Below are positions 29,240 through 38,334 of a stretch of 64,000 nt of DNA, in pieces; within the stretch, counting starts at the first letter, position 1; every line of letters begins with the position of its first letter. The notes below the pieces were generated by a model, which was not told the DNA's origin, ran no database searches, and saw nothing but the letters and a program-made list of their open reading frames with translations. The stretch is taken from positions 62,001 to 126,000 of the forward strand of contig LXTR01000048.1 in NCBI GenBank assembly GCA_001683825.1, written 5' to 3'. The DNA comes from Flavobacteriaceae bacterium CP2B (GTDB lineage: Bacteria > Bacteroidota > Bacteroidia > Flavobacteriales > Flavobacteriaceae). The translations under genes were made by a program, and so were the position numbers.

Positions 29240-32200
29240 ATGAGAACAAGTTTAAATGGAATCTTGACGCTATTCTTAGCGTTTATTGTGCATTTATCTT
29301 TTGCGCAGGAGAAGGTGATTTCAGGGACGGTTACAGACCAGGATGGTCTGGCGCTGCCTGGGGTCAATATCTTGGTTGAAGGGACCACTACCGGTACCCA
29401 AACTGACTTTGATGGAAATTATTCCATCCAGGCCAGCGTCGGCCAGACCCTGCTCTTCACCTACATCGGTCAACGAAATGAGCGAAGGACCGTAGGTGCA
29501 GACAATACGATCAATGTACAGATGCAGGAGGATGCACAGGCTCTGGAAGAGGTTGTGGTAACGGCCCTCGGTATCAAAAGGGAAAAGCAGGCCCTGGGGT
29601 ATGCGGTTTCGGAAGTTAGTTCCGAAGAACTGGAGTCCAGGCCTGAAGGCGATATCGGCCGGGTACTGACCGGTAAAGCCTCCGGGGTACAGATCACCAA
29701 CCAGAGTGGTCTTTCCGGATCGGGGACCAACGTGATTATCCGGGGTCTGAGTACATTCAGCTCCAGCAACCAGGCGTTATTCATCGTTGACGGTGTGCCC
29801 TTCAGCTCGGATACCAACCCATCCGGACGTCAGGGTGACCGAAATGACTTCTTCAACGGTAACAGCGGTTCCAGTAGGTTTTTGGACCTGGATCCCAACA
29901 GTATAGAGAGCGTCAACGTCCTGAAAGGTCTTGCCGCCGCAACACTGTACGGGTCACAGGGTCGTAACGGGGTGGTACTGATTACCACCAAAGCCGGTGC
30001 CGCAGGCGCTGCAGGACCCAAGAAAACCGAGATAACCGTTAATTCATCCATCTTCTTCAACGAAATCGCTTCCCTGCCGGATTACCAACAGCAGTACGGG
30101 GGTGGTTTTGACCAGAACTTCGGATGGTTCTTCTCTAACTGGGGACCCAGCTTTGACCGCGGAGGTGCGGCCGGATGGGAGCGCCAGTCCGCCATTGACA
30201 ACCAGGGGACCCTGGCCCACCCATACTCTCCTACCTACAAACTGGTAGCGTCTGTACTGGAGGCCTTCCCGGAATTTGCCAATGCGCGATACCAGTGGAA
30301 GCCCTACAGCAGTGTGGAGAACTTCTTCAAAACAGGTACCGTAACCAACACCTCGGTCAACATCGCCGGCACTTCGGATGATGGAAAAATAGGATACAAC
30401 GTGAACTACGGGTACCTGAACGACCAGGGTTTTACCCCGAACAACAACGTACTGCGTAACAACCTTTCTGTCGGTGGACGTGCCCAGTTGAGCAATAAGT
30501 TTACCGCCACGGGGACCCTGAACTATGCCAGGACCAGGTTTGTTTCGCCTCCCGTTGCCTATTCAAGCGGTAGTGGGGTACAAGGTGGAGGTTCTTCCAT
30601 CTTTGGTGACGTGTTCTACACGCCCATCAGCGTAGACCTTGTCGGCCTTCCTTTTGAGAACCCTATTACAGGGGCCAGCGTATATTACCGTCAGACAGAT
30701 GACATTCAGCACCCGCTGTGGACCGCTGCCAACGCGGAGTTCTCCCAGGAGACCAACCGTGTTTTCGGTCAGGCGGCCTTACAATACGACATCAATGACA
30801 ACCTGAACGTTATCTACCGTGCAGGGATCGATGTCTACAGTGAAAACAACGTCAATTACCAGAACCGTGGTGGTACCGGTGGAGACGGGAACCTCAGGAC
30901 CCAAAGTGGTTTCTATGAGACCTGGAACAACACCAACACCATCTGGGACCACAACCTTGTACTGAACGGGGATTATGACCTGACAGACCTGATTGGAATG
31001 ACTTTTAACGTTGGAGCCACTTCCCGCAGGGAGATCTTCGACCAGAACGGTGTTGCCAGTGACGGCCAGCAGGTCTTTGACATCCAACGCCACTTTAACT
31101 TCCTGAACCAAAACGAAATCCAGACCTTCCAGGAACGTAACCTGGTGGGGCTTTACGGACAATTTGACGTGGATTACGACAGCTGGGTGTATCTGACCCT
31201 GGCCGGACGTAACGACTGGGTATCGAATTTCGCGCAGGAAAACAGGACGCAGTTCTACCCTTCTGCCAGCGTTTCCTTTATCCCCACAGCTGCTTTCCCA
31301 AGCATCAAATCCCAAAACGTACTGAACTACCTGAAAGTACGTGGGGGTATCGGGGTATCGGCAAACTTTGAATCTTCTGCCTATCCTATTTCCAGCACCT
31401 TGTTCCTGGATACTCAGGACGTACAGGACGGATCCGGGCGTAACATCGTAACCAATACCACCGGTGTGCGTTTGGGGAACCCCAACCTGCAGCCTGAGAC
31501 CCTGGAAGAGGTTGAGATTGGAGTCGAGTCCAGGTGGTGGGACGGAAGGATCACTTTTGATGCTTCTATCTACACCCGTAAGACAAACGACCTGATCCTG
31601 GACCGACCGCTGGATCCCTCTACCGGATACACGGTTACCGCGACCAACGTCGGGGAGATCAAGTCTGACGGTCTTGAAGCGGATTTGGGGGTCAACTGGT
31701 TCCGGCCAAGCGAGGAAGGAGATTTCCGCTGGAGCACCAACCTGAACTTCACCGCCTACGAGACGACCGTAGAGGACTTAGGATTGGATACCGACCAGGT
31801 GGTTTATTCCGGGTTTAACAACCTGGGGAACGCCGCGATCGAAGGAGAGCCCCTGGGCGTATTCTTCGGAAGCCGGGTAGCCCGCGATGACAATGACAAC
31901 CTGTTGGTAGGTGCCGATGGTAACTACCTGACCGATGCCGATGACGGCATCATCGGGGACCCCAACCCAGACTGGGTGGCCAACCTGATCAACACCCTTT
32001 CCTTCAAGAACTTCACACTTGGGTTCCAATGGAACTACACCCAGGGCGGTGATGTGTACTCCCTGACGGCAGCTACCCTGCTGGGTAGGGGTCTTGCAGG
32101 AGAAACCGCCAACCGGGAAGATACATACATCCTTCCAGGCCTGGCACCTGATGGTTCCCAGAATGATATTGCAATCAACAACTCATCGTATTACTTCTCG

Positions 32201-32494
32201 AACATCTTTACAGGACCCAGTGAATTGCAGGTTTGGGATGCGACTACCATCCGTCTCCAGGAAGCTTCTTTGAGCTATAGCCTTCCGGGCAAATTTCTCG
32301 ACAAGACGCCCTTTGGAGCTCTTACCTTTACCGTTTCCGGCCAGAACCTCTGGTACAAGGCCGTCAACTTCCCTGATTCTATCAACTTTGATCCAAACGT
32401 TTCAGGAACTGGTGTAGGTAACGGATTTGGATTTGACTTCCTGGCCGGTCCTAGCGCCAGAAGGTACGGATTCAGTGTAAAAGCATCATTTTAA
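29240..32494 (+). CDS. SusC/RagA-family TonB-dependent outer membrane transporter
   Basis: 1084 residues. A signal peptide ends at about residue 22 (SFAQ). Next comes the carboxypeptidase-like domain (VISGTVTDQDGLALPGVNI, then FDGNYSI), a plug with EVVVTALGIKREKQALGYAVS and GKASGVQITNQSG and the LFIVDGVPF box, and a long 22-strand barrel ending in the aromatic FSVKASF. It should import a bulky nutrient across the outer membrane with energy from TonB. A SusD-type lipoprotein follows after 12 bases and would form the lid. No glycoside hydrolase, sulfatase or peptidase is linked, so the substrate cannot be read from context. Confidence 0.95.
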   Translation: MRTSLNGILTLFLAFIVHLSFAQEKVISGTVTDQDGLALPGVNILVEGTTTGTQTDFDGNYSIQASVGQTLLFTYIGQRNERRTVGADNTINVQMQEDAQALEEVVVTALGIKREKQALGYAVSEVSSEELESRPEGDIGRVLTGKASGVQITNQSGLSGSGTNVIIRGLSTFSSSNQALFIVDGVPFSSDTNPSGRQGDRNDFFNGNSGSSRFLDLDPNSIESVNVLKGLAAATLYGSQGRNGVVLITTKAGAAGAAGPKKTEITVNSSIFFNEIASLPDYQQQYGGGFDQNFGWFFSNWGPSFDRGGAAGWERQSAIDNQGTLAHPYSPTYKLVASVLEAFPEFANARYQWKPYSSVENFFKTGTVTNTSVNIAGTSDDGKIGYNVNYGYLNDQGFTPNNNVLRNNLSVGGRAQLSNKFTATGTLNYARTRFVSPPVAYSSGSGVQGGGSSIFGDVFYTPISVDLVGLPFENPITGASVYYRQTDDIQHPLWTAANAEFSQETNRVFGQAALQYDINDNLNVIYRAGIDVYSENNVNYQNRGGTGGDGNLRTQSGFYETWNNTNTIWDHNLVLNGDYDLTDLIGMTFNVGATSRREIFDQNGVASDGQQVFDIQRHFNFLNQNEIQTFQERNLVGLYGQFDVDYDSWVYLTLAGRNDWVSNFAQENRTQFYPSASVSFIPTAAFPSIKSQNVLNYLKVRGGIGVSANFESSAYPISSTLFLDTQDVQDGSGRNIVTNTTGVRLGNPNLQPETLEEVEIGVESRWWDGRITFDASIYTRKTNDLILDRPLDPSTGYTVTATNVGEIKSDGLEADLGVNWFRPSEEGDFRWSTNLNFTAYETTVEDLGLDTDQVVYSGFNNLGNAAIEGEPLGVFFGSRVARDDNDNLLVGADGNYLTDADDGIIGDPNPDWVANLINTLSFKNFTLGFQWNYTQGGDVYSLTAATLLGRGLAGETANREDTYILPGLAPDGSQNDIAINNSSYYFSNIFTGPSELQVWDATTIRLQEASLSYSLPGKFLDKTPFGALTFTVSGQNLWYKAVNFPDSINFDPNVSGTGVGNGFGFDFLAGPSARRYGFSVKASF

Positions 32495-32506
32495 GAATAA
32501 AAAACT

Positions 32507-34231
32507 ATGAAAGTAATGAAAAACATAAACAGATATATTGCGCTGGCAGTTTTTGGCGGGATGCTGACTTTCAATTCCTGTGAGACCACGGATTTGGATA
32601 TCACACAAGACCCCAACGCCCTGACCCCCGACCAGGCCAGTGTTGATTTCTTCCTGTCGTCGATTCAGGAAGATTTCGTAAGACAGTGGGATGGGGATGC
32701 GGATTACGATCCCAATGACAACTGGTCTTCCGGTGGTGCCACCACCGGGGATGGATTCAATATCCACGGGATGGAACTCACCCGGATGATGAACATGTTC
32801 GGGCGAAGCTACCCCTCTGTGTACCAGCCTACCGACATGGATGATGAGTGGAGGAATGGCTACCGCGGTATCCTTTCCGATATCCGGGCCATGACGCCCC
32901 TGGCAGAGGAAGCAGACCTGACCCACCACATCGGTATCGCCAACTTTATCGAGGCCTACCTGATGGTGACCCTGGTCGATTACTTTGGGGACGTTCCCTA
33001 CACCGAGGCGGTAAAAGCCGGCGAAGGTAACTTTAACCCCTCAGTAGATTCGGGGGCCAGTATCTATGAAGCGGCAGAAGCCCTTCTCAACCAGGCCATC
33101 GCCAATTTTAACAGCAGTGCCGCCGCTGACCCGGCAGAAGAGTTCTTCTACGGGAACAACTATACCAAGTGGGTGCGTGCCGCCAATACGCTGAAGTTGA
33201 AGATCTATCTTCAGACGCGCCTGGTGGATGGCAGTGCCGAGAGCAAATTCAACGCCATCATCAACTCCGGCAACTACATCCAGGCTACGGCCGATGACAT
33301 GCAGTGGAGCTGGCCAGGTACCAGCAATACCCAACCCGATACCCGGCACCCTTACTACGGTTTGAACTACCAGGTAACCGGTGGGCAGCACTATCAGTCT
33401 AACTGGTATATGAATAAGCTGGATGTACTGGGTGATCCCAGGATCCGCTACTACTTCTACCGGCAGACGGACGAAGTTCCCGGCGCGCCCGGAGTGGAAC
33501 CCGATGAAGTAGCCCTGAACTGCTCATTGCAGGCTCCCCCACAGCACTATATAGACGGAGGCTTTACCTTCTGCTACCTGCCAAACGGCTACTGGGGACG
33601 TGACCATGGTGATTCTGAAGGGATTCCACCAGATGGCCTGTCCAGGACCCTGGTTGGGGTATATCCCGCCGGCGGACGTTTTGACGACAGTTCTTTTGAA
33701 GCCATTGCCCCCGGCGACGGAGGCGGTGGGACAGGGATCACCCTCTTGCTCTCAGCATTCGGGGTAGACCTGATGCGGGCCGAGTTTGCCATGGCCAATG
33801 GAAACTTCCCCGCTGCCAGAGACTTTATGCTGGCTGCGTTTGACAAGCAAATGGCCAAGGTGCAGGCGTTCCTTGCAGGACGCGAAAACGGGGCAGACAT
33901 CACATTCGAGCCTACCCCGGCTGAAATCGCGGCCTACCGTGCGCAGATCAGCGCAGACTTTGACGCCGCCGATACCGAAGGCAAGTGGGACATCTTTGGG
34001 GAGCAGTATTTGATTGCCCACTACGGAAACGGTGTGGAGCCCTACAACTTCTACCGAAGGACGTTGTACCCCACCACCCTGCAGCCCAACCGCGAACCGA
34101 ACCCTGGTACCTTCATCATGTCGATGTACTATCCTTCCAACGCGGTGAATACGAACTCGAACATCAGCCAGAAGGCCGATCAGACCCAACCCGTATTCTG
34201 GGACAACAGCGGTGTACCGCCTGCTAACTAA
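32507..34231 (+). CDS. SusD/RagB-family nutrient-binding outer membrane lipoprotein
   Basis: 574 residues. A lipoprotein signal peptide ends with TFNSC (Cys25 from the first ATG; an ATG at 32516 would shorten the N-terminus by three residues). The mature start LDITQDPNALTPDQAS matches the SusD-like type 2 group. A TPR-like helical body follows (EAYLMVTLVDYFGDVPYTEAV, AALLNQAIANFNS-type helices, WVRAANTLKLKIYL). It caps the adjacent SusC barrel and captures substrate at the cell surface. The last third is Gly/Pro-rich. It is in an operon with susC and the next small lipoprotein. Confidence 0.92.
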   Translation: MKVMKNINRYIALAVFGGMLTFNSCETTDLDITQDPNALTPDQASVDFFLSSIQEDFVRQWDGDADYDPNDNWSSGGATTGDGFNIHGMELTRMMNMFGRSYPSVYQPTDMDDEWRNGYRGILSDIRAMTPLAEEADLTHHIGIANFIEAYLMVTLVDYFGDVPYTEAVKAGEGNFNPSVDSGASIYEAAEALLNQAIANFNSSAAADPAEEFFYGNNYTKWVRAANTLKLKIYLQTRLVDGSAESKFNAIINSGNYIQATADDMQWSWPGTSNTQPDTRHPYYGLNYQVTGGQHYQSNWYMNKLDVLGDPRIRYYFYRQTDEVPGAPGVEPDEVALNCSLQAPPQHYIDGGFTFCYLPNGYWGRDHGDSEGIPPDGLSRTLVGVYPAGGRFDDSSFEAIAPGDGGGGTGITLLLSAFGVDLMRAEFAMANGNFPAARDFMLAAFDKQMAKVQAFLAGRENGADITFEPTPAEIAAYRAQISADFDAADTEGKWDIFGEQYLIAHYGNGVEPYNFYRRTLYPTTLQPNREPNPGTFIMSMYYPSNAVNTNSNISQKADQTQPVFWDNSGVPPAN

Positions 34232-34239
34232 AAAGAGCT

Positions 34240-35139
34240 ATGAACGTAAAACAGAAATTCATGAAACAGTTTAAATTTTATATACCCGTTGTTCTTGCAG
34301 CCCTGTTTGTCAGCTGTAGCTCAGACGACAAATTAGTGGACAAGGTTGACGCCGACGTTCAAAGGGGCGCCGTCCTTCGGACGATTACTTTTGATCCAAA
34401 TTCATTCTTCTTTGACAACACGGATTCTGAGGTGAATTATACCTGGGAATACCAGGATATCACAGATGGTGACCTGTTGTCCAGTGTGGATGTCACCATT
34501 GGATTCATAGACGGTACCCCTGCCAACGGGACCACTACCGCTACGGAGACTGCTTTGGCCAGCTTTCCTGCTTCCCAGTTTTCATTGGGGGAGTACGGGT
34601 TGCCAAGGGTAGATTATTCCCTGACCTACGGGGAGGCCCTGGCCGCCCTGGGCCTGGCTTTTGACCCGGCTGTGGTTACCGGTAGTGACCAGTTTGTAAT
34701 GAACATTACCCTGAACCTCACCGATGGAAGGACCATCACCGCGGCCGACCTTTCAGGTACGGTTTCCGGTGGTTCCTTTTTCTCTTCTCCCCTGACCTAC
34801 AGGATTCCTATCGTATGTCCTCCAAGGGCCGGTGCACCCGGAACCTGGACCATTGATATGCAGGATTCTTACGGGGATGGCTGGAACGGCGCTTCTGTCA
34901 CGGTTACGATAGACGGCGTAGGCACCGATTATCTGATCACCGGGGCACAGGGAGATGCCAACACCGAAACCTTTGACGTGCCTGCGGGTGCCTCAACCCT
35001 CTCCATCATCTATAATTCCGGAGATTGGGATTCTGAGGTTACCTTCCAGGTTACCGCTCCCAACGGCAATACCATTATTGATGTAGGGCCAAGTCCGGCC
35101 GTTGGAGCAGAGTTGATTGATTACTGCGCGGATTTCTAA
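34240..35139 (+). CDS. SusC/D-associated surface lipoprotein of unknown function
   Basis: 299 residues. The signal peptide ends in LFVSC with the lipid-anchored Cys at residue 26; ATG 34261 (MKQFKFYIPVV) gives the more standard signal and may be the true start. The mature protein is beta-rich and acidic with few Lys. Its last 100 residues contain DSYGDGWNGASVTVTIDG and FDVPAGASTLSIIYNSGDWDSE, a pattern seen in small calcium-binding or carbohydrate-binding beta domains of secreted Bacteroidota proteins. It may fill the SusE-like accessory role for the preceding pair. The spacing of eight bases and the terminator behind it mark it as the last gene of the operon. Confidence 0.8.
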   Translation: MNVKQKFMKQFKFYIPVVLAALFVSCSSDDKLVDKVDADVQRGAVLRTITFDPNSFFFDNTDSEVNYTWEYQDITDGDLLSSVDVTIGFIDGTPANGTTTATETALASFPASQFSLGEYGLPRVDYSLTYGEALAALGLAFDPAVVTGSDQFVMNITLNLTDGRTITAADLSGTVSGGSFFSSPLTYRIPIVCPPRAGAPGTWTIDMQDSYGDGWNGASVTVTIDGVGTDYLITGAQGDANTETFDVPAGASTLSIIYNSGDWDSEVTFQVTAPNGNTIIDVGPSPAVGAELIDYCADF

Positions 35140-35164
35140 TTCAGGCAGCAACATTTCAGTACAG

Positions 35165-35193
35165 AAAGGCTATCATTACGATAGCCTTTTTTT
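35165..35193 (+). terminator. Terminator of the susC-susD-lipoprotein operon
   Basis: AAAGGCTATC and GATAGCCTTT form a perfect 10-bp stem with a 5-base loop (ATTAC), followed by a run of seven T. It starts 26 bases after the lipoprotein stop. Confidence 0.95.
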
Positions 35194-35297
35194 ATGCCCC
35201 CCTATGGCCTTGAAAAATACAGGCCCGGGTTTACCAGCTGGATTATAAGGAGTACCTTTGCCAGCAAATTATAGGCAACCCATTACATGTAAGCGCT

Positions 35298-36683
35298 ATG
35301 CCACAAGACAGAAACAGACCTGCTTCAACCCTGATCCTCATACGAAAATTTGCAGGAATCTTGTTCCTCTTACTCCTCTCTTTCGCATGCGGGAACCAAA
35401 GGAAAAAAGGCCATTCCCTTACTGCCTCCCGCGCATCCGCCCAGGACACCGCTTTTTACGATACTCTGGGGATTACCCCCTCCTTAAGGGCTGGGGCGGT
35501 TAACTACCTCCATAAAAAAAGGATCCACAATGATTTGATCCTGGTCAATGACGGGAGCAGGAACAACCGGGTGTACCTGATGGACAAAAACGCTGAGATC
35601 CAACATGAGTGGCCACTTAAAAAGGACATTGGCAAAGATGTCTATCTCATGCCCAACGGACAGTTGCTGGCCATGATGATGGTAGACAGCACCCATATCA
35701 ATTTCGGGGGACAGGCAGGCATTTTACAGCTTATAGGCAAGGAGGGCGACATCCTTTGGGAATTTACCCATGCCTCTGAGGACTATATCACCCACCACGA
35801 CGCGGAAATGCTGCCCAACGGGAACATCCTCACCCTGGTCTGGGAGCGTAAAGCAAGGGAAGAGGCCGCCAGGGCCGGATCCCAATTGGGGATCGACGTC
35901 TACCCGGAGGCCGTGATAGAAGTAGACCCCAAAACCAACCAAATCGTCTGGGAATGGCACGCCTGGGACCATTTGGTGCAGGCGGCAGACCGCACCAGGG
36001 ACAACTATGGGGACATCGCCGAACATCCCGGTTTGATAGACCTTAACTACGTAACCGAACACAAAGGCGACATCATGCATGCCAACGGACTGGCCTATGA
36101 CCCCCAACGAGACCTCATCTTCCTGACCATCAACTGGTTTAGCGAAGTATGGGTCATAGACCACAGCACCACGACCGCCGAGGCAGCCACCGGCCAGGGG
36201 GGCAGCTATGGAAAGGGAGGCGACCTGGTCTACCGTTTTGGTAACCCTTCCGCTTACAAGAACCCGGAAGGCAAACGCTTGTTCGACTACGTTCATAGTC
36301 CCATCTTTGTAGAACATACCGCAGCGCCATTTTCCCATATGCTGGTATTTTCCAACAGGCTTGACGGGCAGGAACAATCTATGGTCTATGAACTCGACCT
36401 CTCCGGGGAATTGGCTTTAGAAGCCCGAACCGATAACGAACCCGAAGTGGTTTGGTCCTTCGGCCACCCCGACCTTTATGGCGGACGGATTTCGGGCGCG
36501 GCACGGCAGGCCAATGGCAATACCCTGGTTACCGAAGGGGATTTTGGTATATGGGAAGTAGCCCCCGACAAAGAGGTGGTCTGGAAATTTAAAGGGGAAG
36601 GCGCTTTTTTCTGGCGGGCCTACCCATTTCAACGAGATGCCCCGGCCATAAAATCCCTGTTCTCCAAGGAGCAGACCCCCTAA
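35298..36683 (+). CDS. Arylsulfotransferase (ASST)-like lipoprotein
   Basis: 461 residues. A long N-terminal signal ends LLLSFAC (Cys31), so it is probably an exported lipoprotein. The body is a beta-propeller-like chain with ASST family motifs: HHDAEMLPNGNILTLVWERK, NQIVWEWHAWDHLVQ, GDIMHANGLAYDPQRDLIF, and GNTLVTEGDFGIWEV. Enzymes of this family move sulfate between phenolic compounds without PAPS. In place of the SSRH-type segment of the E. coli enzyme it reads TINWFSEVWVID, so one catalytic His may be missing and the activity is uncertain. The gene stands alone after the Sus operon terminator and 19 bases before rlmB. Confidence 0.75.
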   Translation: MPQDRNRPASTLILIRKFAGILFLLLLSFACGNQRKKGHSLTASRASAQDTAFYDTLGITPSLRAGAVNYLHKKRIHNDLILVNDGSRNNRVYLMDKNAEIQHEWPLKKDIGKDVYLMPNGQLLAMMMVDSTHINFGGQAGILQLIGKEGDILWEFTHASEDYITHHDAEMLPNGNILTLVWERKAREEAARAGSQLGIDVYPEAVIEVDPKTNQIVWEWHAWDHLVQAADRTRDNYGDIAEHPGLIDLNYVTEHKGDIMHANGLAYDPQRDLIFLTINWFSEVWVIDHSTTTAEAATGQGGSYGKGGDLVYRFGNPSAYKNPEGKRLFDYVHSPIFVEHTAAPFSHMLVFSNRLDGQEQSMVYELDLSGELALEARTDNEPEVVWSFGHPDLYGGRISGAARQANGNTLVTEGDFGIWEVAPDKEVVWKFKGEGAFFWRAYPFQRDAPAIKSLFSKEQTP

Positions 36684-36702
36684 AACCAACAACGAGAAAC
36701 GC

Positions 36703-37485
36703 ATGGAAAAAAACACCCAGATTTACGGTCTTAGGGCCGTCATTGAAGCCATACAGGCTGATGAGCCCATAAACAAGGTCTTCATCCAGAAAGGGCTGCA
36801 GGGGCAACTATTCTTTGAATTGGAAAGCCTGGTACGCAAAAAAGGGCTTTCTGTGTCCTATGTGCCCATCGAAAAACTGAACCGCCTGAGCCAAAGCAAC
36901 CACCAGGGGGTGGTGGCCCAGGTCTCTCCCATTGGCTTCCACGACCTGGAAACGTTGGTGGAAAAAGTCCTGAACACCCAAAAAACGCCGCTGTTCCTGT
37001 TACTGGATGGTATTTCTGACGTGCGGAATTTTGGGGCCATTATCCGCACGGCCGAATGCGGTGGGGTCGATGCCATCATCATTCCCAAATCAGGAGCGGC
37101 ACCCGTATCGGCAGATACGGTGAAAACCTCGGCCGGGGCCGCCTTCCGCGTACCCATTGCCAAGGTAGACCACCTGAAAGACGCCGTCTTCTACCTGCAG
37201 GCTTCCGGCATCAGGGTCACCGCCGCCACGGAAAAAGCGGAAGCAACCCTCTACCACTGTTCGTTTACGGAACCTGCTGCCATTGTCATGGGCTCCGAAG
37301 ATACCGGGATAAGCCCATCCCTGCTGAAAACCGTGGATGCCCAGGCAAAACTGCCCATGATGGGGGAAATAGGCTCGCTCAATGTTTCGGTGGCCTGCGG
37401 GATCTTCCTGTATGAGGTGGTGAGGCAGCGAACAGCCTCCCACGGAGAAGCCGAAAAGGGATTGAAAAACATTTCCGATCGATAG
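36703..37485 (+). CDS. rlmB: 23S rRNA (guanosine-2'-O)-methyltransferase RlmB
   Basis: 260 residues. The N-terminal substrate-binding domain (about 1-80, IYGLRAVIEAIQA to the SQSNHQGVVAQV motif) is followed by a SPOUT methyltransferase domain with LDGISDVRNFGAIIRTAE (motif 1), IVMGSEDTGISPSLLK (motif 2) and LNVSVACGIFLYE (motif 3, knotted SAM site). It is expected to methylate G2251 in the P-loop of 23S rRNA. A neat GGGCCTG/CAGGCCC hairpin lies between it and the convergent rhomboid gene. Confidence 0.95.
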   Translation: MEKNTQIYGLRAVIEAIQADEPINKVFIQKGLQGQLFFELESLVRKKGLSVSYVPIEKLNRLSQSNHQGVVAQVSPIGFHDLETLVEKVLNTQKTPLFLLLDGISDVRNFGAIIRTAECGGVDAIIIPKSGAAPVSADTVKTSAGAAFRVPIAKVDHLKDAVFYLQASGIRVTAATEKAEATLYHCSFTEPAAIVMGSEDTGISPSLLKTVDAQAKLPMMGEIGSLNVSVACGIFLYEVVRQRTASHGEAEKGLKNISDR

Positions 37486-37505
37486 GGCCTGTCCCCGCCA
37501 GGCCC
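37485..37505. repeat. Perfect 7-bp hairpin between convergent rlmB and rhomboid genes
   Basis: GGGCCTG, 7-base loop, CAGGCCC. It starts on the last base of the rlmB stop and ends one base before the rhomboid stop. No T run follows on either strand. It may stop or stabilise both transcripts. Confidence 0.7.
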
Positions 37506-37506
37506 G

Positions 37507-38253
37507 TTATTCCGGATCCTCCCCTGCCCTGCTATTCCTCCGGTAGTGGTAGGTGATTTTTGGAGGGGCTTCGGCACCGCTATCGTCCGGCCTGTGTTCT
37601 ATAAAATTTCCTTCCTCATCAAAATGACGCAGGAATTCATCATCCTCTTCCCGGTAGTCCTCAGATTCCCAGGCATATTTCCGAACCACCGGCACTTGCG
37701 CCTTTAGGGTAAAGGCCAGCAGCAACCCGGTGAGGAAGCCCCCCAGGTGGCCCTCCCAGGAGATCTCGTCCAGTACCGGGAAAATATACCACAACAAACC
37801 CCCATAAATGAAAACGACAATCAGTGACAGGGCCACAAGGCGGTAGTGCCGGGCAATGATCCCTTTAAAAAAGATGAAACTGGCCAGCAGGTAGATGATG
37901 CCACTGGCACCGATATGGTAGGACGGCCGCCCTATGAGCCAGGTGAGGGTCCCCGATATCAAAACACCCAGGACCAGCACGCGAATCGAGATCCCCCGGT
38001 AAAAAAAGATCAATGCCGCCAGGAGGATGGCCAAAGGCAGGGTGTTGTTGTACAGGTGCTCAATGGAGCCGTGGATAAACGGGCTGAACACTATCCCCTG
38101 GAGGCCGCTCAGCGTCCTTGGGTAAATACCATGGGTATTGAGGTTTACCTGATACCGCACTTCGATGAAAAATACCGTCCATACAAGGAGTACCGCCAGC
38201 ATGGGCCAAAACACGACAGCCGGGGTATACCGGAAATAATGCTCTTCAGTCAT
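37507..38253 (-). CDS. Rhomboid family intramembrane serine protease
   Basis: 248 residues with six predicted membrane helices. The catalytic Ser117 lies in HIGASGIIYLL, its partner His169 in SWEGHLGGFLTG, and the oxyanion region is HGSIEHLYNN (residues 61-70). It would cleave membrane-anchored substrates within the bilayer; no substrate is suggested by context. The last 55 residues form an acidic cytoplasmic tail. The gene is divergent from rarA, 81 bases apart. Confidence 0.93.
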   Translation of the reverse strand: MTEEHYFRYTPAVVFWPMLAVLLVWTVFFIEVRYQVNLNTHGIYPRTLSGLQGIVFSPFIHGSIEHLYNNTLPLAILLAALIFFYRGISIRVLVLGVLISGTLTWLIGRPSYHIGASGIIYLLASFIFFKGIIARHYRLVALSLIVVFIYGGLLWYIFPVLDEISWEGHLGGFLTGLLLAFTLKAQVPVVRKYAWESEDYREEDDEFLRHFDEEGNFIEHRPDDSGAEAPPKITYHYRRNSRAGEDPE

Positions 38254-38322
38254 AGGATGGAATGTACCAATTTTTGTCGAAATGCCCGCGCTGCCCTAAC
38301 GCGGGTATCGGCTTATTTGTCT

Positions 38323-38330
38323 TATTTTTA
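38323..38330 (+). promoter_or_regulatory. -7-like box TATTTTTA just before rarA
   Basis: TATTTTTA is one mismatch from TAnnTTTG and ends four bases before the rarA ATG. If used, the transcript would have almost no leader. No TTTG at the usual distance was found. Confidence 0.3.
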
Positions 38331-38334
38331 TACC

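Noticed and set aside
37846-38334. 489-base upstream extension of rarA
   Set aside because: It runs through the antisense of the rhomboid gene and has no homology to RarA; the conserved N-terminus begins at 38335.
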